A stretch of DNA of 64,000 nt from Phallus indusiatus (lineage: Eukaryota; Basidiomycota; Agaricomycetes; Phallales; Phallaceae): positions 206,111 through 270,110 of the forward strand of contig JAQFWX010000044.1 in assembly GCA_027605045.1 (NCBI GenBank). Reading direction: 5' to 3'. Below, in pieces: positions 23,820 through 34,500 of this stretch (its first letter is position 1; every line of letters begins with the position of its first letter). The position numbers and the translations under genes were made by a program. The notes below the pieces were generated by a model. It was not told the DNA's origin and searched no databases. It worked only from the letters and a program-made list of their open reading frames with translations.

Positions 23820-25683
23820 GAGAATCAGTTAATGGCCAGACTAGAATCTAAACACGAGAAAGGCTTACAGAAAAAGAGTAATGGAAACGGAGGGCTTCTG
23901 AACGAGATTTGTGTTGTGCGGACTAGGCTTGTTGGAAAGTTGTACAATATCGAGAAATGAAGGCCAAGGCATGCGATTTATAGCATTCTTCGATACTGAT
24001 ACAGCCATTGTGGGAATCATGGCAGAGAGGACATACTGGGTCTGTGGAGGTGCCAAGGTGGCGGGTTTCACCACAAAAAAGAAACAAGGAGACAAACATG
24101 ATAAAAAAAACTCGGAAGCGTTGCGTTGACAAAATCCTGGAATGGGAATCCGGATTAGCAAGGAATATAGGAGACAAGGCTCGGGCAGTGTGATAAAGCC
24201 TCAGCGGTGCCAAGGAGACCAAAACTGGAATCAACTCGACGCCTCTGAGCGGCATGCATCAGGAGCCTGAATGTTTGTATCGGAGCCGACAAGGCGTAAT
24301 TATGAATGGATATCGCACATGGACGTCTGTCTATGTAAGAATAGCCATATTTCCAAAACGGGAGAGATCTACCGGCACCGCACGAGCAAAAATCCAATGG
24401 AGATACTTCAATCTTTCGCATATTGTAATCTAAAAAAAGGTGTCAGAAATCCGGTTTACAAAACAAAGAAACGCTATGATTCAGCCAGTTGATAAAACTT
24501 TTTCGCGTCCTCTGCAACGTTATTCAAGACAATCAGTGCACATGGTATGATATGATGAAAAGACAATTACAGTACTTTATTATTCCAGGTTACCCAGTTG
24601 CCAAAAAGTCGCGCCTGATTGCGGAGACATGGAAGCAAGGTTGAGGCTCAGACGTAGTGGATCGATGCGCTGCAGATTTTGTTTTTTTGATGTATTAGCA
24701 AGATATCGCTGCCTCAAATAACAAAGCCAAGGTCCGAATACATCAAAAAATTGCTGCTGCAGCGACGCCAAAAAATACGTGACAACCGCAATAAGCTGTG
24801 AGTCAAGAGCATAATCAGCTGATGACTCGCAAAGTTTTTCAGCACCAGAGGTATAGGGTTTTGGGTGTCGCTGCTAAATTTTAGTGTCAGCCGGGACCCC
24901 GCTCAGAGAGCGCTCGATAGGCTGATCCTACCCGATTGCCAGGCGAACCTGATGAGTTTTGGGAGCAGTTCATAACCACACTAATTATTTTGTTTAATAG
25001 GAAGGGAAAAATTAATTTCACCACTGATAAAACCTTACGCCGAGTTCAGGTGAGGGGTTCCGTTGTTATTCAGTTATACGTTTGAATTTGAAAAAATAGA
25101 TCTGCAAGGAGCTGTTGGGTCAAATATCAATATCCGTGTGAATCTGAAGATTTTAAGCACGTACAGGTACTGAATATCACAAATATGTACGAATTATTTA
25201 GGGCGGTGCGATGTCCACAACTTTGGGGGATTCGTTGCGCACGTTCTCAGACCCACTTTGTACTTCGTCTTTACGCGCATGTCCACTATGACCTCTAAAA
25301 CAAAGTGAGATCCGTTGATGACACCGCATCAAAAAAAGCCAAAGTTGAGAGTTCTGAACGGAGGTTGTTTTAAAAAAATAGGAGTGGTGGAGCCTTAAAC
25401 GCGGCGGCATGACTCGAGAGCAGTGTTATGTATGACTCTGAAAAGTGGGAAAAAAGAAAAAATATATAAATAACAACGACAACAAAGAGTGTTATTACAG
25501 AATCAGAAGCCTAATGACAAAATAAACACGTTGTGAAGGGGGAAACAAGGTGGGTGAAAAACGACACCATACGTTCTACGACGGCAACCGAATGGTGCAA
25601 TATGTCCATATGCAACGATGTATTCTGCATGCATAGAGTACAGCAATGAGTCAAATTAAAGGACCAAATACCAGCATGACTCA
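23820..25683. other. Long gene-poor stretch; only weak small frames
   Basis: Several overlapping short frames occur on both strands and none is convincing. The best minus-strand candidates are at about 23923-24255, with a Cys-rich patch (PVCPLCHDSHNGC), and at 25198-25410, whose last 33 codons follow a TTTTAG acceptor-like site and read polar (GHSGHARKDEV). Either could be an exon of a small gene, but I cannot support a model. No tRNA, snRNA or transposon end was recognised. Confidence 0.3.
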
Positions 25684-25821
25684 CTATTGGTCATGGCCGT
25701 TGGCAGCTTCCCGGGACAGATGTTTTTCATTCACAGCAACGACATGGTAAGCGACAACAGCGAGCACGGCCAAACCGCCCAAAGAATTGGCAAGGGAATA
25801 AAGAGTTTCATGTGAAATCAT
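25684..25821 (-). CDS. OST4-like subunit of the oligosaccharyltransferase complex (mini-protein)
   Basis: This is a 45-codon frame starting MISHETLYSLANSLG at 25821, with one transmembrane helix (GGLAVLAVVAYHVVAV) and a short polar tail. This matches the one-helix mini-protein Ost4, which stabilises the Stt3-Ost3/6 contact in the ER oligosaccharyltransferase during N-glycosylation. The open frame extends upstream, but the inner ATG gives the family's usual length. It sits head to head with QCR8, with 169 bp between starts. Such tiny genes are often missed by gene finders. Confidence 0.82.
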   Translation of the reverse strand: MISHETLYSLANSLGGLAVLAVVAYHVVAVNEKHLSREAANGHDQ

Positions 25822-25990
25822 TGCTGAGTACACTTTTGCGAACGACGCTTTCCTTATTTCGTTCGACTTTTCTTTTTTGAGGTTTCGGTTTGAATTGCGT
25901 GTCACGTCACTGAGGCCCTTGTTTGTTTCGAACAAACAAACCAATAAACGGAACAGCTACTTTACTACTCCTCTACTACTACTTGCTACT
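25822..25990. promoter_or_regulatory. Compact bidirectional promoter between OST4 and QCR8
   Basis: Only 169 bp separate the two start codons. A CTACTACT-rich pyrimidine tract lies at about 25958-25990, just before the QCR8 ATG. No TATA box is evident, which is usual for constitutive fungal genes. The sharing of control elements is inferred from spacing. Confidence 0.45.
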
Positions 25991-26537
25991 ATGCATCCTA
26001 CAAATGCTGTGAGGAGCGGAATGCCGGAGCGTATGTTTCAAATCCAAAGATAATATACCCCGTGCTGATTTATTTATTCTTCGGCAGCCAAGCACTATGT
26101 AACCTTTTTCTGTCAAGGCTGTAACATTCCGAAATGCTGAACAGAAACATTTTTAGATAGGCTGGTGGGGTGACATGGGGGGTCCAAAACAAAAGGGCAT
26201 TATCCACTACGGTTTGTTTACAAATATGATCATGTCTGTACTTTTTTTGAATGTTTGAGAACAGCACAGTCTCCCTTCCGTCAGAGCGCAATGAAAGGAG
26301 CCTTCACAGGATACATTTTCAACGGATATCGCCGCATCGCGCAAAATGTGCCATATTTCATTGTTCCTGTTCTTATTGGTAGATATTTTACAACTCTCAA
26401 TCACATGTATCCCTCTCGGAAACTGAGATGTTGTCTTTTCAGGCCTGGGGACATATTCATGGGGCAAGTCCCGCTATGAGTACCTTAATTCCAAAGCTGG
26501 CCATATAGCTGCTATGAAGCATGGCGAACACCACTAG
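25991..26537 (+). CDS. Cytochrome bc1 complex subunit 8 (QCR8), with an 11-nt micro-exon
   Basis: This is the ubiquinone-binding-type small subunit of mitochondrial respiratory complex III. The protein appears only after removal of four introns. The exons are 25991-26030, 26088-26098 (11 nt, coding the end of PKHY), 26157-26211, 26265-26378 and 26443-26537; they sum to 315 nt, exactly 104 codons plus TAG. The product begins MHPTNAVRSGMPEPKHY, continues IGWWGDMGGPKQKGIIHY and SPFRQSAMKGAF, then FNGYRRIAQNVPYFIVP (membrane segment), and ends NSKAGHIAAMKHGEHH. All of these blocks match basidiomycete QCR8 as I know it, and length is normal. All donors are GT and all acceptors AG. Confidence 0.93.
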
Positions 26538-28673
26538 ATCGTTTTTGCGACAATAAAGTAATTTATACCTCAGAAACGCACAATCCAACAGTTGTGGACA
26601 ACGGTAACAACCTTGATTGTGTCATGAGCCACTATCCGATATTGAATAAAACTCATCTTTTTGTTCAAGTTCAAACTATTTGACTTTAACTTTTCCTGTA
26701 AGTAGTCAAAGCTAAGGCAAAATCAATAGCGATCATGATCGAAAGCGCCGTATTGACACGTGAGGATACAAAACCCGAAACAGATAGAAACAAACATAAA
26801 GGGAACACATAACTAATTGGGGCGCGAGGAACTACGAAACGAAAGCCCGATGGGGTAACATGGGGTATCAAAAAAAAATATACATCCTGTTCTGTAGCGT
26901 GGATGTGGAGACAGAACGCAAAGAGATACATCAATAAATCCTATGCTCCACGTGGGCATTGCAGAATGAGCGTAAAAAACAATTAATTCTGGCTTTTCCT
27001 GATAACCTGAAGCAGAGCCTCGATAATAATCGACCAGCCTCGTTCACCCATGATAGGGGTTATGGTGAGAGGCTCTGCATCTTCGGCAGACAAAACTGAT
27101 AATCTTGAGCTGACACATGTTGCCAAACTGACGGTGATGTCGCCATTGACGATGAGTGAAGCCTTCACAATGAAAACAATAGTACTTACTGATTTCACCG
27201 ACTTCACCGAGCTTATGCCAATGGTCTCAACTGAAGGTTGCACATGGGCACTTTGTACAGAGATTCTTTACCCAGTCTCAGTGATCTCGATAGCGAGCAA
27301 ATCGCGACTAAATGATATCACGAGCGATGCCATCGGAAACTTACCTGTCCACACTTCCGGCTATCGGTGGCTCAGAAACGCTTCGCGTCCTTAAGTGCTG
27401 TTGGTCCTACTGATATTGATCTCTCAAAGTAAATAACAAACAAGTATGGTTTGACTCCATGTAAATATATACATCAAAACATTGCTAAATATACGTGGTC
27501 TCCGATGCTTCCATGTCGTTGTCGTGAAATTGCAAAAACATAGAAGTACCTAGCAGCTCTTTATGCTGACTTTTACGGGTCAGAAAAACGCGTCTTCAGT
27601 CTATAGCCGAAAGCGGTAGAAAGTCTTGCATGCTTCGTCGAACAAGGCTCTCAAGGCCTGGTATTTTCTTTGACGTACGGATGAAGAGATGGATGTATAA
27701 ATGAGATACAACTACATAGAAGAAGCCCAGCAGAGACTAGAATGATCGGAAAAACAGAAAAACATGTCGAATACAATGTTTTTATGAAAGTCTTCGTGCT
27801 AAAGAAAGGAAAAGACGGTTGAAGTTGGGTTGAAGTACGGACGACTAAAGGCTGAAATGACGTCATGCCGCAGCATGCAATACTCTACTCAGACCTCGTG
27901 CCTACTATCTATGTCTTCATTCATATCTCAGGCAAAATGTTTTCTGCATTGACAATGGTTAGAAACAAAAACGCTATATCTTCCTCTTCCTTCTTTTTGA
28001 TGTATTAATCCTTCTTCTGGGGCGGGTATTTGCCAAGATCATATCTGCAAGGCTACAGCTGGAGTCTACACCCTCAGCTTCGACTTCCATCAGTGCTCCA
28101 TATACTCAATCGGTATCTGCTCGACTGTTTGTTGAGTACATCTGTTTGATACTCCGATTTTTTACTTGTTCTTCTATGAAAGTGAGTCGTATTTTGTTTT
28201 GCTGATACTACTACCACTGGTGGCTAGATTGTTGCTTATCTTGTCCCAAAATTAGAATCACTACATTGTGAATTATGAGAACTCCATCTGGTGCCTCTCT
28301 ATTCACCGGTTTATCATAAGGTCATATGGTCATCCTAACGGACCCGCTTTCTTTCTTCCGTTCGGCTGGTGCCAGCAAGCACACCTCCACCATGTCCAGA
28401 ATACAATTAATGTGCGGACATCTCAACTAGAACCTCCTACCGCAAGTCAAGAAGGTTAAAGAAGGTCACGCAGCCGCAATACACATGCGCGCGATGGCTC
28501 CGAATCGATGCCTTTATGGCTTCTATTCGTCGGCGTACACTAGAAGTCCTTCAGTCATACTGGCAATATTCTTTTCCATATCCCGTTTACACATAATGAG
28601 CCTTTGGGTTTGTATATGTATATTTTCTGGCCATCGTCTTGTCTGGCGCTAGCAATATACACCGCTGTCTAGC
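26538..28673. other. 2.1-kb stretch without a recognisable gene
   Basis: Short frames occur on both strands. At 26983-27243 (-) the frame ends RGWSIIIEALLQVIRKSQN and is flanked by good donor/acceptor-like sites (for example GTAAGTTT and CCTTCAG), so a multi-exon minus-strand gene between about 26983 and 27866 is possible. The opposite strand at 27050-27394 is also open. I cannot choose between them and no family is recognisable. The segment 28000-28670 looks non-coding and presumably includes the GH20 promoter. Confidence 0.3.
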
Positions 28674-30866
28674 ATGTCAGTCAAGCCTGTGCTTTTGGCC
28701 GCTTTTATCGCTTTTTTCATTCATGTGCACAATGTGTCATGCCTGTGGCCCATGCCCTCCAACTTGGATGTAGGCAACAGCTTTCTCCGACTTTCGCCGA
28801 ACTTTTCGATTGTAGTTGACATACGCGATTCACCTTCCGATTTAACGCAGGCGGTGGAGCGGACGGAACAGTACATTCAGCAAGACAAGTTGCAGAGGCT
28901 GGTCGTTGGCCGCGGGGCAAACAACACACAGAGCATAGCCAAGGCCGGTCAACTGGCTAAGTTAACGCTGTCATTGACTGGGAAAAGGCCCACCCAAAGC
29001 ATTGCTGCAGAAGCTGTATTACCGCTGGAAGAACGTAGCGAAAGCTACTCTTTGATCGTTCCTGCCGATGGCTCAGATGCAACTCTTATCGCCGATTCTA
29101 CAGTAGGTCTCTTCAGGGGTCTCACGACGTTCGGACAAATGTGGTATCAGCTTCGAGATACTATATACGCCTTCCAAACGCCTTTGAAGATTGAGAACGA
29201 TACACCGGCTTACCCATATCGTGGTTTCATGCTTGATACCGCCCGTAATTTGTATGTGATGTTGTTTCATAACGACATGTCCCAATTTACAGTGCGAATA
29301 GCTTTCCAGTTACTGATATTTTACGGACTCTTGATGCTATGAGTTGGGTCAAGGTCAGTGGGCGATCCTCATTGAATACCGGCGTAGCTTTATCTAATTA
29401 TCTACCAAATTAAGATGAACAGTCTCCTCTGGCATGCGGTATGATATTTGTATCGAGAAAAGAAAACAGGTCCTAAAGCAACCTAGACCGACACCCAATC
29501 GTGGTCCTTGTCCATCGCATCGCATCCTGAATTGTCCGCTGAGGGAGCTTACAGCTCTGACTCAGCATACTCTCAAGAAGACATCAAAAATATTATCTCG
29601 TACGCTGGCGAGGTATGTCATTATCACACCTATGCTCCCCATAAAGATTCTTATCAAACGCAGAGAGCTATCGATATCATTCTTGTAAGAAATGTGTAGT
29701 ATGTGAAAGGAGCTTTGTTTTCCTAAGACGCTTCTATAGGAAGTTGATACACCCGGTCATACCGGTTCCATATCTTTTTCTCACCCCGAGCTTGTGGCTT
29801 GCTCGAACGCGTCTCCTTGGTCCACGTTCGCCGATGGCAAGTCGTAATTTTTCTCGCATCTCAGTCGTTTAATCCTGTCATCCGTAACACAGAACCCCCC
29901 GCGGGTCAATTGCGGTTGGCTTCTCCTGCTGGAATCAACCTTGCTACCTCGATTTTCGGCTCCGTTGCTTCGATCTTTCCTTCAAAATATATGTCAACCG
30001 GCGGTGATGAAGTCAATCTTGACTGTTATAACGATGATGCCGAGACGCAAGCGGAATTACAATCAAGCAACCAAACACTAGAAGAAGCACTGAATACATT
30101 CGTAAAGGCTACACATGATACATTAAACAAGGCAGGAAAAACCCCGCTCGTCAAAGAGGAAATGGTGTTGGATTACAATCTCACACTTTCGAATGATACA
30201 ATCGCCATGTCAGTTTATTTAAATTAAGTTCCGTGATACTGTGGTATATCTTAATATTTGATTATCATCAGAGTATGGATCTCTTCGCAGGATGCTGCTA
30301 GCGTGGCCGACAGGGGCTTCCGTATAATCCATGCAGCATCTGACTTTTTTTACCTTGTAGGTGATAACCCCTATCGCTCTCCCATAGTAATTAACGGTAC
30401 CTTTTTTTAAGGATTGTGGGGCGGGTGAATGGATCGGTGCTGATATTGCGAATAGTTGGTGTGATCCTTTCAAAACATGGCAAAAGGTATGAACATCCTT
30501 CAGTATACAATACATGACTTTGTTGACTTATTTACATCTTATATTTGCTAGATTTATTCCTTTGATCCTCTTGCCAACCTAACGTCGGAGCAGGCTAAAC
30601 TCATTCTAGGTGGAGAAGCATTACTCTGGACGGAACAGTCTGATCCATCCAACATGGACCCTATTGTATGGCCTCGTGCGGCTGCCGCCGCTGAAGTATT
30701 CTGGACCGGAGCAAAGCTACCGACAGGCACACCGCTGAACAGTTCGGAGGCGCTTCCACGATTGCACGACATGAGATACAGATTCGTACAACGAGGAGTT
30801 AGAGCTATCCCTCTTCAGCCGCAGTGGTGTGCACTTCGACCGGGGGCTTGTGATTTAAATGCTTAA
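28674..30866 (+). CDS. Secreted beta-N-acetylhexosaminidase, GH20
   Basis: This enzyme removes terminal GlcNAc/GalNAc residues, for example from chitin oligomers. A signal peptide (LLAAFIAFFIHVHNVSC) opens the protein at 28674. The zincin-like N-terminal domain is followed by YPYRGFMLDTARN, HATDTQSWSLSIASHPELSA, EVDTPGHTGSI and the catalytic Asp-Glu pair in MSTGGDEVNLDCY (about 29996). Then come VWISSQDA, GGEALLWTEQSD and WPRAAAAAE. The stop is TAA at 30864-30866 and the length is about 550 residues. About ten introns are present. One, after FAD (about 29836-29901), uses a GC donor (GATG|GCAAGT). Another (about 29447-29489) joins HA to TDTQSW. All junctions stay in frame and many N-glycosylation sites are visible. 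In fungi this enzyme usually serves cell-wall turnover or chitin feeding. Confidence 0.92.
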
Positions 30867-31521
30867 GGTGCCATTCCTGCATTTTCAAACGGACCACATG
30901 TCACAAGGAATCAGGGTTTGAAAAATGGGGGGTCCTCTTTCCAAAAATTACGCGTACTCGAAAAAAATCGATCGTTTCCATGTGTGGATTAAAGTTTAAT
31001 AAAAGAGCTTTTTTTTGTTATGTGCGTGCAGCGGCTTGCTCAGTCACCAAAATGGCCAAATTCTTGATTTTACTTAAGTGACAGTATTTGTTTTGACTTG
31101 CAGTTCCAGCAGGTTCCAGCGCAGAGCTCGCGGCGCGTTTCATTGATCGTGACGTAATTCATCTTTCTTTCTGAGCCATTTTCCTGATAAACACGAGAGC
31201 TGTATCTTCACAGATGCAAGCGATTTGGATTCTCGTTGAAAACGAGATAATGAATGTATCAGTATAGTGAGTCTCTATCTTTATATTCTCAATTTTGACC
31301 ATTGTGAACCCGAATGTCCTCGGCGAAGGTTCAAGGCAGTGCTTCACGTGTTATCATTTGCTGCTTCTGTGATCTTCGAGTCATACCTCCAGCGGCTTTT
31401 GGCATGATGCGCAGTCCAGAATGTTGCAAAAAAATCTGTGGCATCCCTATCCATGAATATGAGGTTTCTATATAAAGACACCACTTAATGCGACGTCTCA
31501 GTCCATCTACTTCATCAAGTT
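30867..31521 (+). promoter_or_regulatory. Intergenic and promoter of the first ZNFX1-like gene
   Basis: From about 31313 to the ATG at 31522 the sequence resembles the region before the second copy (41039-41218): both begin AATGTCCTCGG and share AGGCAGTGCTTC and TGATCTTC blocks. A TATA box (CTATATAAAG, about 31469-31478) lies about 45 bp before the ATG. The part before 31313 shows nothing recognisable. Confidence 0.5.
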
Positions 31522-34500
31522 ATGTCTCGTCTTACACCTTGTAAATTTTTCAACATGCCAGGTGGCTGTCGTCGAGGAAGTGACTGCACATTCACTCATG
31601 CTAGAGATTCCCCGCATTTGCAATCAAATACTGCCGCTGACGTGCCACCAGGTCATTGTCGGTACTTTTGGTCCACCGGGCAATGCCGCTTTGGCTTCAA
31701 CTGTCGCTATATTCACCGAGCAAAGCCAGTCAAAGGTGATGCAGACTTAGATGTATCACCATGGCGCAAGCAAGTCATAAACACTCATGTCATTACTAAT
31801 ACATTGGAAAGTCATACCCCCAATCAAGTCCATAACCGACTAAGAAGGTTCCTTGACTCATTCTTCCGATTTGAACATTCACAATGTCAGAACCGCGACA
31901 TTTGCACCTTTATTGCCCTGTTGGCCAGTGCCACCAAAGAGAATAACTGGGTAAGCCCTTGCTACTTGTCTTCGAAAATCAACGTCAATCGATTGTGTGA
32001 ATAGACTATGCAGGATGGTCAGGTAATGTTCGCAGTCAATTCATTAGCATCGCAGACCTAATATGGCTCTTTGAATAGATGCTCCTCACCAACATCGCAG
32101 AGGTAAGCTACATTTGGATAACGCTCTTACACGTTCGATCGCTCACTTACAGAAAGCCGGGGAAGAATGGTCTCCTCCGTTTGGGAGACATTATTCGTCA
32201 CCCAAAAGTTGACGTTGACGCTGCGTCTTCTGTCAATCGAATCTCATTTCAGAATGCTTATATGGGCCTTATTATGGTATGTCACTGCTCTGATATGGCG
32301 GCTATTGCTAATCTTGTGGTAATAAGTACTTTGCGTCCGACTTTGTCGTGAAAAGCACTATCAGTCGCGATGTTAAGCAAGTATTATGATAGTAACGGAG
32401 CATTTCATTCTAATCTCCTTTTAGTTCTTTATACTCATTGATTCATCATGACTTTGCAACGTTTGCGGGAACTGTGACAAGATGCATGGACAAGCTAGTT
32501 GATGAACGAGATTTCAAGGATGTAAATACCTCTACTCATCCGTCTTATCTTACGGGAAATCGCATATTTTCAGCACTTTCTACCTTGCTCTTCGAGTAAG
32601 ATTCATTTCCGTCAAGTTTCTTCAGAGCTAACTTTACCGCCTGATCAGATACGTGACCAGATTCAAAACCTCTTTGGCGCAATCTCCGGATATCATCCCT
32701 CTCATTCGAAAGTTAAATGCATGGTTATCCACCTGGGCGGCAGAGATTAGCTCTCAACCTCCAGCGTTCCAAGATGATTGGGCCTCCCAAACCACGCATG
32801 AAGGCCGTGCTTTTGTTATTCGGTGTATAAATGATCAAGTCAGGAGCTTGATGACTATTGCCAATAGAGCCGAAGAGACCTTGACAACTCGGTCTCTCTG
32901 TGATCCACCTTTAGCTGCTGTAAACGATGTCACAGCTGCCGCGGCGTTGGCCTATATGAACGCTAATTTCGAGGGACCGGGCAATTTACGACAGGGTGGT
33001 CCGAGGCACGATAATGACTGTGAAGACATATCTAATATTCGCATTGCTCCAACTCATCTAGAGCTGATCTCGACTCAGCAACCATATCTTCCCTCAACTG
33101 TAGTCGGTGCGCCCCACCATCTTCCAGATGGAACTATGGAGAGATGGCTTGATATTCAGTTTCGACTATTACGTGAGGAACTTATGTATGCATCTTTATG
33201 GTCATTAAGAAATGGTTTGTGCTGATTATATATCCAGTGCTCCATTGCGAACGGCCCTTCAGTCCGTTCTTCGTGATATGACTGTCCCTACGAGGGAAAA
33301 GACTATGCTTTCTTTGCTAATTAGTAGATGTGGAGGCCGATACGTTGGGGGAACAAACGGAAACAACAAGATCATGTTTAACGTTTACACCAATTGTGTG
33401 GCGACAAAGATTGACTTTCATCCTCAAAAAGATGTAATCGTTGATATGTCGCTCGATACCCCTCCGGGAAGTGCCCGATCTAATCAGGTTTCCTCTCGTC
33501 GGAAATTTTGGGAAGGTCGGGGAGGGAAACGTCTCATGCGTGGTAGTCTCGTTGGTCTTGTTCGAGGAGAAGGAGCTTCTGCGAAGGCATATCTTGGCGT
33601 TGTCAGCAGCTCGGCGGAAGACCTTGTTAAGTCATCACAGGAAGCGGCCAACCGGATTCAAATCCAGATCAATTTCTTTGACCCAGATATACTTCTACAA
33701 ACTTTAGATGATCTACGCCCGGGTGGACATGGAAGGAACACACCTCAGCTGTTGATCGAATCCCCGGTCATGTTCGAAACAATACGGCCTTTTCTTGAGG
33801 CTCTCAGGCGTGAACCCACTACAATTCCTTTCAGTAGATATCTCATTCCTTCCGCCTCGTTATGTGACACTACAGTTGAACCACCAAAGTATTCCACTTC
33901 CCCTGGTTTTACTTACGACCTCTGCTGTTTATTCAAACAGCCGCCTCCTCGACCTGTATTGCTTCGCGTGGATGATCCAGCTTCCATTGATGCTTGCCAG
34001 GAAAGTCTGCAATCAGACGAAAGTCGCCTTGATCTGAGTCAAGCAAATGCCTTACTTGATTCTTTATCTCGAGAAGTATCATTAATTCAGGGGTAAGTAG
34101 ACTTTCGCGTTTTTGTGCCTTTTGACTTAGTGCCGTCCTTAGTCCTCCAGGAACGGGAAAGACCTACATTGGCATAGAGCTTTTGCGTGTCCTCAAGGCG
34201 AATAATATCGGTCCCATTCTTATGATTGCCTTCACTAATCATGCTTTGGATCATATGCTTTCTGCCGTCATTGACTCTGGGATCACTGAGCGGATCGTGA
34301 GATTAGGATCAAGGTCCGCAGACGAACGCATTTCAAAATATAACCTCGAGACACTGGAGACAGTTCAAGGCCAAAGGAACCAGGATAGAAGTCTCCCAAG
34401 TCAATTCCGGCAACTTAAAGAGACTCAAGGAGAACTAAAAGACCTCCTACGCAGGATAATGCGACAAGAATTTGAGACAAAGAAAGTCGAAGAATATCTC

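Noticed and set aside
24895..24975. GC-richer stretch with a TGATGA box, considered as a small RNA gene
   Set aside because: No matching D box, no cloverleaf and no Pol III signals could be found; a C-box-like hexamer alone is not evidence.
26843..26880. GGGGTAACATGGGG resembling part of QCR8 exon 3, considered as a duplicated fragment
   Set aside because: The match covers only about 20-25 bases with mismatches and no neighbouring exon similarity; chance is the simpler explanation.
23300..28600. Transposon or LTR remnants in the gene-poor stretch
   Set aside because: I found no terminal repeats, target-site duplications, integrase, reverse transcriptase or transposase motifs.
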